Below are positions 14,724-22,806 of a stretch of 64,000 bases of DNA, one piece after another. A program made the translations under genes and the position numbers. This DNA is from JANXMY01 sp965246745 (lineage in GTDB: Bacteria > Armatimonadota > Armatimonadia > Armatimonadales > Capsulimonadaceae), in NCBI GenBank assembly GCA_965246745.1, contig OZ251980.1, forward strand, positions 3,100,001-3,164,000. Reading direction: 5' to 3'. Position 1 is the stretch's first letter; the number at the start of each line of letters is the position of its first letter. Below the pieces are notes generated by a model. It saw nothing but the letters and a program-made list of their open reading frames with translations. It searched no databases and had not been told where the DNA came from.

Positions 14724-15362
14724 ACAGAAGCAGAGCTTGATCGAGCAATTTGAGACATTCGCGAGAGGATAAGGGGGCGTCGGGTCTGGATCGCGGCCTC
14801 GGAGTAGAGCCACGCTTCTAAGGCTTCCAGGAATTCCTCATTTTCCAAATAATCTTGAAATGCTTCTGCAACAAAGTTCTGCACCGCAAGATCGGCAGAC
14901 TGTGTTTCCGCGACAATCTCCGAGCGTCCGTCCAGCAGCGTGATAATATCGTCCAAGTCTCGGCTGGTCAGAAAGTCGCCGCGCGTACCGCTTCGGAATG
15001 CTTCGATTTTCGTTGCCAAAAAGCAGGGGGCGCTGATCAGGCGAATTGAAAGGCCCGGCAATAGGGAAACGATTTGTGCACTCTCAACGGCATAAATGTA
15101 CCAGCGGTTGCCGATTTCTCTTCACGCGGCTGTGTAAACCCTTGAGCACGGAGGCGTTCTTCGAGCGATTGTACTTCAGATACGTTGCCGCTTCTACAAC
15201 AACATCCACGTCTTCTGTCGGGCGCACATCCGGGGCCGCAGGATCGGAAACAAGAAGCGTCAGCGCCATCCCGCCCAGAAACACAAAGTTTTCCTGCAAG
15301 GGCCGCAGCAGCTCGGCCGCTTTGATCAGAATGGCTCGGTTGTGCTGCTGAATAGCCTTCAT
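14720..15362 (-). pseudogene. decayed AbiEii-like nucleotidyltransferase
   Basis: Two minus-strand fragments belong to one broken gene. The N-terminal part (15362 down) reads FVFLGGMALTLLVSDPAAPD...RPTEDVDVVVEA, the nucleotidyltransferase GG..D.D motif. The frame is then lost near 15166; in another frame the homologous LEERLRAQGFTQPREEKSA continues. A third frame resumes at GNRWYIYAVESAQIV and goes on through SIRLISAPCFLATKIEAF to the end at 14720. The stretch expected between EEKSA and GNRWY is missing, so there is also a deletion near 15127. Its start overlaps the stop of the regulator gene, the normal pairing in AbiE-like loci. It is probably non-functional. Confidence 0.75.
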
Positions 15363-15871
15363 AATGACGAAAGCCTTTTTTTCAGTTCTTGAACCGCAAT
15401 CTCCGTTTCACGCGGCCTGCCGTCCCGGAGTGCGTCAATTAAGGCAAGCATCTCATAAAGCTCGGCGTTTCTTACCGCAGCCTTTGGGACGGTTCGATAC
15501 AGCGGCGCGAAGCTGTAGCCGCGAACCGGCCCTTCCGGGTCCGGCCAGACCGGCGGATCGCTTTGCGGCTGAACCAGTAAATGGCTCAAAGGCGGCGCGG
15601 CGTAGGCAGTCGGCAGGCCGCGTGTCTGCCCGCCCCGTTCAGGCGGGTAAGCATACTTGACGCCACAAATCAGAAACTCTTCCATGAAGCGCTTCATGGG
15701 CTTTTTTTTGTCACTATAAAGTAGGCGAGCAGAGCGCAGGCGAGTAATTGCGCCTGAGATTTCCGACGTGCTCATGAACAAACCGGAGGCTAGAGCGCGG
15801 TTTGATTTTTCTGCGTATCCTGAAAGAGCGACCGCAACCAGAACGACAACATCTTGAGGCTTGAGAGACAT
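15359..15871 (-). CDS. winged-helix regulator paired with AbiEii-like nucleotidyltransferase
   Basis: A 170-residue protein of the small helix-turn-helix family usually encoded next to nucleotidyltransferase genes. The N-terminus (LKPQDVVVLVAVALSGYAEK, then STSEISGAITRLRSARLLY) is a predicted winged helix. The C-terminal part carries the family signatures EFLICGVKYAYPPERGG, PTAYAAPPL and YEMLALIDALRDGRPRE. It overlaps the start of the broken nucleotidyltransferase by four bases. The ATG lies six bases after TATGAT, so the transcript looks leaderless, and a 24-bp palindrome overlaps the upstream promoter, consistent with autorepression. A toxin-antitoxin or abortive-infection role is inferred from family context. 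Confidence 0.78.
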   Translation of the reverse strand: MSLKPQDVVVLVAVALSGYAEKSNRALASGLFMSTSEISGAITRLRSARLLYSDKKKPMKRFMEEFLICGVKYAYPPERGGQTRGLPTAYAAPPLSHLLVQPQSDPPVWPDPEGPVRGYSFAPLYRTVPKAAVRNAELYEMLALIDALRDGRPRETEIAVQELKKRLSSL

Positions 15872-15877
15872 ACATAC

Positions 15878-15916
15878 ATCATACCTGAATATGATCGCAG
15901 ATCGCGATCCGCGATC
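15878..15916 (-). promoter_or_regulatory. leaderless promoter with palindromic operator
   Basis: On the minus strand TATGAT (15883-15878) stands six bases before the ATG. Directly upstream is a 24-bp near-perfect palindrome (15893-15916) made of GATCGC/GCGATC units around TCGCGA, a likely operator for the regulator gene. Confidence 0.65.
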
Positions 15917-15925
15917 ACTAAGACC

Positions 15926-16822
15926 TCATTGCGTCTCGCGGTAGCCGCCGGTGACGGTTGTGCCTTCGGGGACAGGCGAGTACAGGCCGCTCTGGGTGTC
16001 CGGCGCGGGGTCTGACTGCTTCAGCGCCGTGCCGGTGAGCCTGCCCATCGCGGCTTCGGTGACGGCGCGGGCGAGGTTGTGGCTCAGCACGGTCGCCGAC
16101 GCCGCCGCGCCGACGGAAACTTCATCCTGCGGCTTTTCGGCAAGCGCGAGAATGGCGTCCACAACCGCCTGCGGGTCGTAGACCGGCGGGATGGGGACAG
16201 CCTCATGGCCGGTGTAGTTTGCGGTGTGGACGAAAAACGGCGTGTCCATCGAGGCCGGAAGCACAGTGCAGACATGGATTTGTTCGGCGTCGGCCTCGGT
16301 CAGCTCCTGCCGGATCGCGCCGCTGAGGCCCACGACCCCGTGCTTCGCGGCGGCATACGACGCAAAATACGGCGCGGGCACTTTGCCGATGACCGACGCA
16401 ATGTTGATCAGCGTCCCGGCGTTCTGCGTCTTGAACTGCTTCAGCGCGAAATACGAGCCGTAGAGCGTCCCGAGTAAATCCGTCTCGATGACATGCACAT
16501 GGTCGGCCAGCGGCACGTCTTCAAACTTCCCTAAAGCGCCGCTGCCGGCGTTGTTCACCCAGAGGTCAATCCGCCCAAACGCCGCGACCGCTGCCGCCGC
16601 CAGCGCTTCCACGTCGGCGCGGACACTGACATCCGCCGTCACGGCCCGCGCCTGCCCGCCCGCGCCCACGCACTCCGCCGCCAGCGTGTCCAAAACGTCC
16701 CCTCGCCGGGCCGACACCACGACCGAGGCTCCCGCCGCCGCAAACGCCAGCGCCGTCCCCCGCCCGATGCCGCTGGACGCGCCTGTAATCACCACCACCT
16801 TGCCGCCGAAATCTCGTGCCAT
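15926..16822 (-). CDS. short-chain dehydrogenase/reductase (SDR)
   Basis: A 298-residue classical SDR oxidoreductase. The N-terminal Rossmann motif GASSGIG (~15-21), NNAG (~92), the catalytic Ser in INIASVIGK (~142) and the YAAAK Tyr-Lys pair (~157) are all present. A ~50-residue extension after the core (ALKQSDPAPDTQSGLYSPVP) is typical of a membrane-adjacent SDR subgroup found in soil bacteria. The substrate is unknown. It stands alone on the minus strand, convergent with nothing close, and its ATG is at 16822. Confidence 0.87.
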   Translation of the reverse strand: MARDFGGKVVVITGASSGIGRGTALAFAAAGASVVVSARRGDVLDTLAAECVGAGGQARAVTADVSVRADVEALAAAAVAAFGRIDLWVNNAGSGALGKFEDVPLADHVHVIETDLLGTLYGSYFALKQFKTQNAGTLINIASVIGKVPAPYFASYAAAKHGVVGLSGAIRQELTEADAEQIHVCTVLPASMDTPFFVHTANYTGHEAVPIPPVYDPQAVVDAILALAEKPQDEVSVGAAASATVLSHNLARAVTEAAMGRLTGTALKQSDPAPDTQSGLYSPVPEGTTVTGGYRETQ

Positions 16823-16940
16823 AAATGTGTGCCTTGCTAATTCGTAGGAATGACGGGATTTTCCCGGCAGGGCGCAGGGCTAAACGTGCGGCTTGTGGTA
16901 TATTTTATCAGCGTGCAGTAAACCGTGCAAGGGGAGCAAA

Positions 16941-17129
16941 ATGCAGAAAAAAATGACAATCACTCTGGATGAACAAGTTTACAATGGACTTCGCGCGGTC
17001 ATCGGACGCCGCCGCATCAGCCGGTTTATCGAAACTGTTGTGCGTCCGCATGTGATCGCGCCGGACTTGGATGCCGCTTATCGAGAAATGGCTCAGAATG
17101 AGCAAACCGAAGCGGAAGCGCTGGAATGA
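16941..17129 (+). CDS. orphan antitoxin, ribbon-helix-helix-like
   Basis: A 62-residue protein with MTITLDEQVYNGLRAVIGRR then ISRFIETVVRPHVI, the pattern of small DNA-binding antitoxins that precede PemK/MazF-type toxins. It starts at ATG 16941 behind AGGGGAG. Family members usually continue with EW..., but here a stop follows EALE. The overlapping downstream frame (17126-17237) keeps a residue pattern like the lost tail (VYDAAEEAG), so the C-terminus seems frameshifted. No toxin gene follows; the locus ends in two copies of GAAGAAGCCGGATG-like sequence. Probably a decayed toxin-antitoxin remnant. Confidence 0.65.
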   Translation: MQKKMTITLDEQVYNGLRAVIGRRRISRFIETVVRPHVIAPDLDAAYREMAQNEQTEAEALE

Positions 17130-17267
17130 AGATCGAAGGAGCTTTGGGGGGAGTTCTCGTTTATGATGCTGCCGAAGAAGCCGGATGGGCGAAAGAAGCC
17201 GGATGCCATGAAGCGGCACCGCTTAGCCTGCTGACTTAAACCAAACAAGAGGCACGGCTGCCGCTGA

Positions 17268-17293
17268 TAATCGGCTATAATAATCGGCTATAA
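17268..17293 (+). repeat. 13-bp tandem duplication carrying duplicated -10 box
   Basis: TAATCGGCTATAA occurs twice in direct succession, so two TATAAT hexamers (17276-17281 and 17289-17294) stand in front of the NHL-repeat gene. Confidence 0.85.
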
Positions 17294-17305
17294 TAAACGG
17301 TAGTT

Positions 17306-18493
17306 ATGAGTTCCGACCGCTTTAGCTTTTTGGAGTTTGGGGACGAGGACGCCGCGCCCCCGCCCGCGGACGACGCTGCGCCCCGTTCCGCCGGAATGCC
17401 GGCGCAGCGGGAAATCGGGGCGGATTTATTGCCCGACGGCACGGCGCTGGCCCAGGTCAAGTTTGCCGACCCGCGCGGCTACGGCAAGTACGCCGAGGAC
17501 GACGACGGCACGGTGACGCTGTCGTCGCTGGCCGGGCAGTCGCTGACGACCCCCGACCGGCTGCGGATCGTGGAAGTGCTGGGGCAGCGCGGCACCGAAG
17601 CCGGGCAGTTCCAGTACCCGACCGGAGTGGCCGTGGACAGCACGGGGATACTTTATGTGGCCGATTCGTATTCCCACCGCTTGCAGCGGATCACGCCCGA
17701 CGGCGGGGTCTCGACTATCGGCGGGCGCGGCGCGGGCCGGGCGCAGTTTTTGTCGCCGCAGGGCGTGGCGACCGACAGCGACGGAGCGTTTTATGTGGCG
17801 GAGCAGGGCAACTGCCGGGTGCAGAAGTTTACCCGCGACGGCATCTTGGCGCTGGTGTTCGGCCGGCCGGGCCGCGATCCCGGCGAGCTGTCCGGGCCGA
17901 CCGGGATTGCCGTGTCCCCCGACACCGGCGACATTTATGTCGCCGACACCGGCGGGAGCAGAATCCAGCGCTTCGACCTCGACGGCCGCTTTCTCAATAC
18001 GCTCGGTCAGAACGGGCCGGGCCTCAGCTCCCCGCAGGCGGTCGCCGCCGCGTCCGGCGGGGCGGTCTACGCCGCTGAAACGTTCGCCGGGCGGATTGTC
18101 CGCTTTGACCCGCTCGGGCGCATGGACCGGCAGATCGGCGGCGCAAAGGCCCGCCGCTACGGGGCCGCGCCGCCGGTGCCGCTGAACCAGCCCCGCGCCC
18201 TCGCGCTTGACCCCGCCGGCCTCTTGTATATCGCCGATGCCGGGGAACCCGACTTGGTGACGGGCGAAACGCGCGGGCGATTGCAGTGCTTGTTTCTCGC
18301 TGACGACCGCCCGGTCGTGGCAACGATTGAAAAGATCGGCCGCTCGCTCGGCTCCTTGCTGCGCCCCGGCGGGGTGGCGGTCGGCCCGCCGTCGGACCGC
18401 CCGGTGCCGGGCCGGGTGTCGTGGGGCGACGTGTATGTCGCCGACACGCTGAACCACCGCATTCTGCGCTTCGCATGGAGCGGCGCCTCGTGA
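17306..18493 (+). CDS. NHL-repeat beta-propeller protein
   Basis: A 395-residue soluble protein. After a ~90-residue acidic, low-complexity N-terminus, NHL blades repeat about every 45-50 residues: GQFQYPTGVAVDSTGILYVA, RAQFLSPQGVATDSDGAFYV, GELSGPTGIAVSPDTGDIYV, LSSPQAVAAASGGAVYAA, LNQPRALALDPAGLLYIA and a last DTLNHRILRF. Such propellers are binding scaffolds. No signal peptide is seen, so it is probably cytoplasmic. A short leader follows the duplicated -10 box. Its stop overlaps the GTG start of queG by three bases, implying coupled translation, although no functional link to queuosine synthesis is known. Confidence 0.85.
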   Translation: MSSDRFSFLEFGDEDAAPPPADDAAPRSAGMPAQREIGADLLPDGTALAQVKFADPRGYGKYAEDDDGTVTLSSLAGQSLTTPDRLRIVEVLGQRGTEAGQFQYPTGVAVDSTGILYVADSYSHRLQRITPDGGVSTIGGRGAGRAQFLSPQGVATDSDGAFYVAEQGNCRVQKFTRDGILALVFGRPGRDPGELSGPTGIAVSPDTGDIYVADTGGSRIQRFDLDGRFLNTLGQNGPGLSSPQAVAAASGGAVYAAETFAGRIVRFDPLGRMDRQIGGAKARRYGAAPPVPLNQPRALALDPAGLLYIADAGEPDLVTGETRGRLQCLFLADDRPVVATIEKIGRSLGSLLRPGGVAVGPPSDRPVPGRVSWGDVYVADTLNHRILRFAWSGAS

Positions 18494-19572
18494 GCGCTTG
18501 GGCAGACAGGAGCAGTTTAGCCGACAGGATCAAAGCCGAAGCCGCGCGTCTCGGCTTTGCGCTCTGCGGCATCACGACCGCCGCCCCGCCGCCCCATCAC
18601 CGGCACTACGCCCGCTGGCTCGCCGAGGGCCGCGCGGGCGAGATGCTGTACCTGCACCGCCAGGAGCCGAAGCGCGGCGATTTGACGCAGGTTCTCCCCA
18701 ATGCCCAAAGCGTCGTCTGCGTCGCGCTGAACTATGCGCCGGAAGATGGGATGGCCCCCGTCGTTTCCCCTCCGGCTCCCCCATTATTGGGGGCGGGGGG
18801 GCCTCTGACCGGCACCGTCGCCCGCTACGCCCGCTTTGACGATTACCACGACACGCTTTGGGCGCGATTAGAGTCTCTTTTTGCCTTCATTCAAGCCCAA
18901 TCTCCAAATGCCCACGGCAAAGTCTACTGCGATACGGGGCCGATTACCGAACGTGACCTTGCCATGCGGGCGGGCCTCGGCTGGATCGGCAAGCACACCA
19001 ATTTGATTGCCCGCACGCTCGGCAACTGGTTTTTTCTCGGCGAGATTTTGCTCGACATCGCCCTGCCCGCCGACACGCCCGAAACCACCCACTGCGGCAC
19101 CTGCACCCGCTGCTTGCCCGCCTGCCCGACCGGGGCCATCACCGCACCGTACCAACTCGACGCCCGCCGGTGCATTTCTTATCTCACGATTGAGCTGAAA
19201 GGCTCCATTCCCGAGGACCTGCGGCCCTTGATCGGCACGCGCATCTACGGCTGCGACGACTGCCTCGCCGCTTGTCCCTGGAACAAGTTCGCCGTTCGGT
19301 CCGATGACCTCGCCGTGCAGCCCCGCGCTGATTTGACCGCCCCCGACCTGCTGGCCTTGCTCGCGCTCGACGACGACGGCTTCCGCCTGAAGTTCAAGAA
19401 CAGCCCCATCAAGCGCACCAAGCGCCGGGGCCTGCTCCGAAACGTCTGCGTCGCCCTCGGCAATCTCGGCGACCCCGCCGCCGTTCCCGCCCTCACCCGC
19501 GCCGCCGCCTTCGACCCCGAGCCGCTCGTCCGCGAGCACGCCGCGTGGGCGCTGACGCGTATCCAGATGTGA
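18490..19572 (+). CDS. queG: epoxyqueuosine reductase
   Basis: A 360-residue cobalamin- and [4Fe-4S]-dependent enzyme that reduces epoxyqueuosine to queuosine in the wobble position of GUN tRNAs. It has the two ferredoxin-type Cys clusters near residues 201-212 (CGTCTRCLPACP) and 254-262 (CDDCLAACPW), the preceding GPITERDLAMRAGLGWIGKH motif, and a C-terminal HEAT-like tail. Start GTG 18490 overlaps the NHL stop. An unusual ~16-residue segment near residues 93-105 (SPPAPPLLGAGGP) is encoded by a G-rich palindromic repeat inserted in frame before TVARYARFDDYH. queA lies elsewhere in the window. Confidence 0.93.
   Translation: MSAWADRSSLADRIKAEAARLGFALCGITTAAPPPHHRHYARWLAEGRAGEMLYLHRQEPKRGDLTQVLPNAQSVVCVALNYAPEDGMAPVVSPPAPPLLGAGGPLTGTVARYARFDDYHDTLWARLESLFAFIQAQSPNAHGKVYCDTGPITERDLAMRAGLGWIGKHTNLIARTLGNWFFLGEILLDIALPADTPETTHCGTCTRCLPACPTGAITAPYQLDARRCISYLTIELKGSIPEDLRPLIGTRIYGCDDCLAACPWNKFAVRSDDLAVQPRADLTAPDLLALLALDDDGFRLKFKNSPIKRTKRRGLLRNVCVALGNLGDPAAVPALTRAAAFDPEPLVREHAAWALTRIQM
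18767..18802. repeat. in-frame G-rich palindromic element in queG
   Basis: CCCCCATTATTGGGGG core with C-run and G-run flanks, read in frame as PPLLGAGG within a variable loop of QueG. Confidence 0.8.
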
Positions 19573-19590
19573 TATCACGCATCGCGAGTG

Positions 19591-19610
19591 CCCAGCAATT
19601 CATTGCTGGG
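19591..19610. repeat. 20-bp palindrome between convergent genes
   Basis: CCCAGCAATTCATTGCTGGG, a perfect hairpin between queG and the convergent S41 peptidase gene. It has no T-run, so terminator function is uncertain. Confidence 0.75.
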
Positions 19611-21911
19611 TCAGCGACGGCTGAGACGCTTGACGGCGGCATCTAACATCTCGTCCCGACCCGCGCGGACACCGGCGAGGGTCGGGACAACCGTGACGGT
19701 CGGCAAAATCCCGACGCGCTGCAACTGCCGGCCGTCGCCGTGCGTGACGGACAGCCCCGTGAAGCTGAACGAGATGCCGCCGGGCAGAACGGCGCGGGTG
19801 ACATCGCCGTTCGCCCCCGCCGTCGGTGTGCCGATAAATTCGGGCCGGCAGGCGGCTTCCAGAAACAGGCAGGTGTGCTCGGCCTGGCTGATCGCCGTCT
19901 CGTCAATCAGAACAGCGACTTTTCCGCCATAGTGAGACGCCGGGTTCGGCACGATTTGGTACTCGGAGGCGCTGACGCTCGTATCGTCCGGCGACTGCGG
20001 GGCGGGCACGGCGAACCGGGCGGCGACGGCCGGGTGCGACGCCAGAAACGGCGCGAGCGCCCAGGCGGTGCCGTTGGGGTAGCCGCGCATGTCGAAGATC
20101 AAGCCGGGCGTCTTCGCGACGGCTCGAAACGCCGTCTCGACATCCGCCGGAGTCAATCGGGCGAGGTCCATGTAGCCGAGGCCCGACGGCAGCACGCCGT
20201 AGACAGGCGTGGGGCGCGGCGGCATCGGCACAAACCGGGCCGTGCGCGGCAGGGAAAGCGTATGCGCTTGTCCCGCCGCGTCAGTCACCGTCAGCACGGC
20301 GGGGACTGTGTGATGGCCGTTCAGCAGGGCCGCCGAGACCGCCAGTCCGAGCGACTGCGGGGTGGACGCGCACGTCAAGCGCTCCAGCCGCGCCCGGCGG
20401 GCCGGGACCGGCTCGCCGTCTACCGCCGTCACCACATCGCCGACAGACAGGCCCGGCGTCGCCTTCGGGTCAGGCAGGGCGGCCACGACCGTCCGCCCCT
20501 CAACCACCCGCAGCACGACCGGCGGCGTGCTGATGCCGTCCCGCATCAGCGCCGGGATTTGTGCGAAGCCGTGCGAGTCGTGAATCTCGGCGATCATCTC
20601 CGCCGCCGTCACCCCGTAAGCGTGGGCGTCGCGGTCGGCCTCCATCAAGGGGATATACTGCGTTAGCACATCGTCCCAGGGCCGCCCAATCAAACTTTTG
20701 TAGGGATACACAAAATTGACCAGGTTCCAGAACCGAAACAGCGCCAGCAGCCGGTATTCGGCGCTCGGGAACGCCATCTCTGCGTAGTCGTTCTCCGGCA
20801 GCGCCGCGCCGTAAACGCCCGGCCTCGCGGGAGAGGCCAGGCCCGCCGCCGGGGCGTGGACGGCCTTCAGCGCGGCGTCCATCGCCGGATCGCCTGCGCC
20901 TTGCTGAACGACGGCGTCGGGCCGAAAGCCGAGCGTGCCGTCGGGATTGACCGTCTCGCTCAGGCGCACCTGGGCCGTGACCCCGCCGGGCAGCGAAACG
21001 GTCTGCGTATCCACCCCGTTTTCCTCTCCATTTTCTTGTCCGCCTGCGCCTTCGTAGATCACCGTTGCCAGGTGCGCGGCCTGCATCCCGCCCAAAATAT
21101 CATGGAGGTCCGCCGCGCCGCCGTTGAGAATAAACGCCAGCGGCCTTGCGGGCGCTTTCGGGTCGCCCCCCGCCGTCAGGAACAGCCCCTGCGGGGTGAC
21201 AAACGCCGCAAAGTAGCCGCTGTGGTTGTCGCCGTCGTCGGGCGCATACCCCGAGTGCATCCGGTGGCGCGAGACCGGCAGCGCCAGCGGCTGGGTCAAA
21301 AGCATCGGCAGGGCCGTGATCATCGCCTGGCCTACAATCATCTGGCCCAGATCAACATCTTTCGCCTGCACCCCCCGGCGGCGGCGCAGGTCGAACACCA
21401 GCGCTTTGGCGCTTTTCGTGTCCACCAGGGCTTTCCTAATCGCCCCGATCTGCGCGTAGTCACTAAACTGGCTGTAATCCGTCGCCGAGATTATCGCCGT
21501 CCCGTCCGGCAGCGTCCGCACCGACGGCTGCGAAGTCCCCCCGGCCCCCAATAATGGGGAAGTCAGATTAGGATTAGCACTCTCCCCTCCTGTTCCCCCA
21601 TTATTGGGGGCTAGGGGGCGCACAACATGCGTGTTCGGGTCATGCAGCGCCGCCAGCATCGAATCCACCGCGTCGGCGTACTCGGCGTCGGTCTTCGCCG
21701 CCCGCACCTTCGGGATGGCCGTCACCAATGCCTTGTCCCAGTCCACCGGCTGATACGCCAGGTACGGATGGAAATACTTCGCGACGCCCCACACTTTGCA
21801 CAGCCCCGCCAGCCGCGCCGTCTCGGTCGTCTGCGGCGTCGGCGCGGCTTCCGCGCCCAGGCCCGGCGCAAGGCACAGCGTACCCAGCCCAATCATCAGT
21901 GCTATTTTCAT
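19611..21911 (-). CDS. S41-family (C-terminal processing-like) peptidase, secreted
   Basis: A ~766-residue exported peptidase. Signal peptide at residues 1-23 (cleavage near AEA). Two N-terminal modules follow, one starting LAGLCKVWGVAKYFHPY and a second LFRFWNLVNFVYPYKSLIG, the pattern of tricorn-like S41 proteins. A PDZ-like region (~520-560, VGDVVTAVDGEPVPA) precedes the S41 core with the nucleophile in DETAISQAEHT (~700). ATG 21911 overlaps the stop of the upstream membrane gene (ATGA), so the two are coupled. A ~28-residue segment (PNNGGTGGES...TSPLLGAGG) near residue 110 is encoded by an in-frame palindromic repeat. Confidence 0.85.
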   Translation of the reverse strand: MKIALMIGLGTLCLAPGLGAEAAPTPQTTETARLAGLCKVWGVAKYFHPYLAYQPVDWDKALVTAIPKVRAAKTDAEYADAVDSMLAALHDPNTHVVRPLAPNNGGTGGESANPNLTSPLLGAGGTSQPSVRTLPDGTAIISATDYSQFSDYAQIGAIRKALVDTKSAKALVFDLRRRRGVQAKDVDLGQMIVGQAMITALPMLLTQPLALPVSRHRMHSGYAPDDGDNHSGYFAAFVTPQGLFLTAGGDPKAPARPLAFILNGGAADLHDILGGMQAAHLATVIYEGAGGQENGEENGVDTQTVSLPGGVTAQVRLSETVNPDGTLGFRPDAVVQQGAGDPAMDAALKAVHAPAAGLASPARPGVYGAALPENDYAEMAFPSAEYRLLALFRFWNLVNFVYPYKSLIGRPWDDVLTQYIPLMEADRDAHAYGVTAAEMIAEIHDSHGFAQIPALMRDGISTPPVVLRVVEGRTVVAALPDPKATPGLSVGDVVTAVDGEPVPARRARLERLTCASTPQSLGLAVSAALLNGHHTVPAVLTVTDAAGQAHTLSLPRTARFVPMPPRPTPVYGVLPSGLGYMDLARLTPADVETAFRAVAKTPGLIFDMRGYPNGTAWALAPFLASHPAVAARFAVPAPQSPDDTSVSASEYQIVPNPASHYGGKVAVLIDETAISQAEHTCLFLEAACRPEFIGTPTAGANGDVTRAVLPGGISFSFTGLSVTHGDGRQLQRVGILPTVTVVPTLAGVRAGRDEMLDAAVKRLSRR
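21537..21619. repeat. paired G-rich palindromes inside the S41 peptidase gene
   Basis: Two copies of the CCCCCATTATTGGGGG-type palindrome in opposite orientation (around 21541-21559 and 21595-21610) frame a short spacer and could form one large hairpin. The whole element is translated without a stop. Confidence 0.8.
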
Positions 21912-22639
21912 GCTAAAACCTGCTTTCTTCGCTTTCCCGTCAGCCATCCGCTCAAGACCGCCGCCAGGCAAGCAGTTGGCATCCAGGCCGCCGCCATCAG
22001 CGGCAGGGACGCAAACAGCCCGCCTACCATTGTCCGGTCCAATCCCGTCACCGCAGACACCTCAAATAGCGCTGACCCACCGAGTATAATCACGCTCAGG
22101 GCCGCGAACATTCCTTGCCCGCTCCGGCGCGAACTTCGGCGTCCGTGCAAGACGCCAATTCCTAGTGACAGCCCGAAAAATCCAACCCCGCAGGCCAGGG
22201 CCAGCACGTCACCGTAAATAATCGAAAGGCCGTAGAGATTGCTGCCGGAGGGTAGATTGACTACAATAAACCCTAAAATGCACGCGACGGCCCAGGTAGC
22301 TATCAGCAGCGGAACGCAGAAACACAAACCAACCCAAGCCGCTGCCGCGATCTCCTGCACTGCCCCCAGACGCCCCTGCGTGATCCACTCGCTCCGCCAC
22401 TGCCGGGCAAAGTCGTCCGCGCCGCCGAACTGCTTCAGCGCTTCGGTCACGGCGTTCTCTTCCGAGTGGTCAAGCTCGCGGTAAGCATCTACGCGCTCCC
22501 ACAGATGCGCCCGCAGTTCCCGCCGCAGCTCGGCGCGGTGGAACTCGGACAAATTGCTGGCCAGCGGGACGAGTAAGTGGTCGAGATACGCTTCGACGCG
22601 GGCGGCGGTCGCCGAAAGCGGTTCCGGATCGGGGGTCAT
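21908..22639 (-). CDS. membrane protein with permease-prefix (HAAS-like) N-terminal domain
   Basis: A 243-residue protein. Residues ~8-80 are a helical, charged cytoplasmic domain (VEAYLDHLLVPLASNLSEFH; ELRRELRAHLWERVDAYREL) of the type encoded after PadR regulators. It is followed by four predicted membrane spans (~100-240). Start ATG 22639 has GGAAAGGA in front. It overlaps the downstream S41 peptidase gene and follows a PadR gene across a repeat element, so PadR probably controls the set. The domain is thought to be a sensor or adaptor in membrane stress; no specific function can be assigned here. Confidence 0.72.
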   Translation of the reverse strand: MTPDPEPLSATAARVEAYLDHLLVPLASNLSEFHRAELRRELRAHLWERVDAYRELDHSEENAVTEALKQFGGADDFARQWRSEWITQGRLGAVQEIAAAAWVGLCFCVPLLIATWAVACILGFIVVNLPSGSNLYGLSIIYGDVLALACGVGFFGLSLGIGVLHGRRSSRRSGQGMFAALSVIILGGSALFEVSAVTGLDRTMVGGLFASLPLMAAAWMPTACLAAVLSGWLTGKRRKQVLA

Positions 22640-22673
22640 GGCGGGGGTCCTTTCCTAATCAATATGGCGGCTA

Positions 22674-22803
22674 TGCCACGGATTGAAATCCGAGGCTGGA
22701 ATAGACCAGTGTCGCGGCGACACAAGAACACAGAGCAAACGCTCTCCGTTTCGCGTCGCCGCGACGCTGGTTTGTTCCAGCCTCGGATTTCAATCCGTGG
22801 CAT
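22674..22803. repeat. composite inverted-repeat element (REP-like)
   Basis: About 50-base arms are reverse complements with a few mismatches: TGCCACGGATTGAAATCC... on the left and ...GGATTTCAATCCGTGGCA on the right, enclosing GTCGCGGCGAC. The outer palindrome CGGATTGAAATCCG also folds on itself. It shares GAGGCT, ACCAGTGTCG and CACAAGAACA blocks with the element at 44539-44704. Confidence 0.85.
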
Positions 22804-22806
22804 TCT

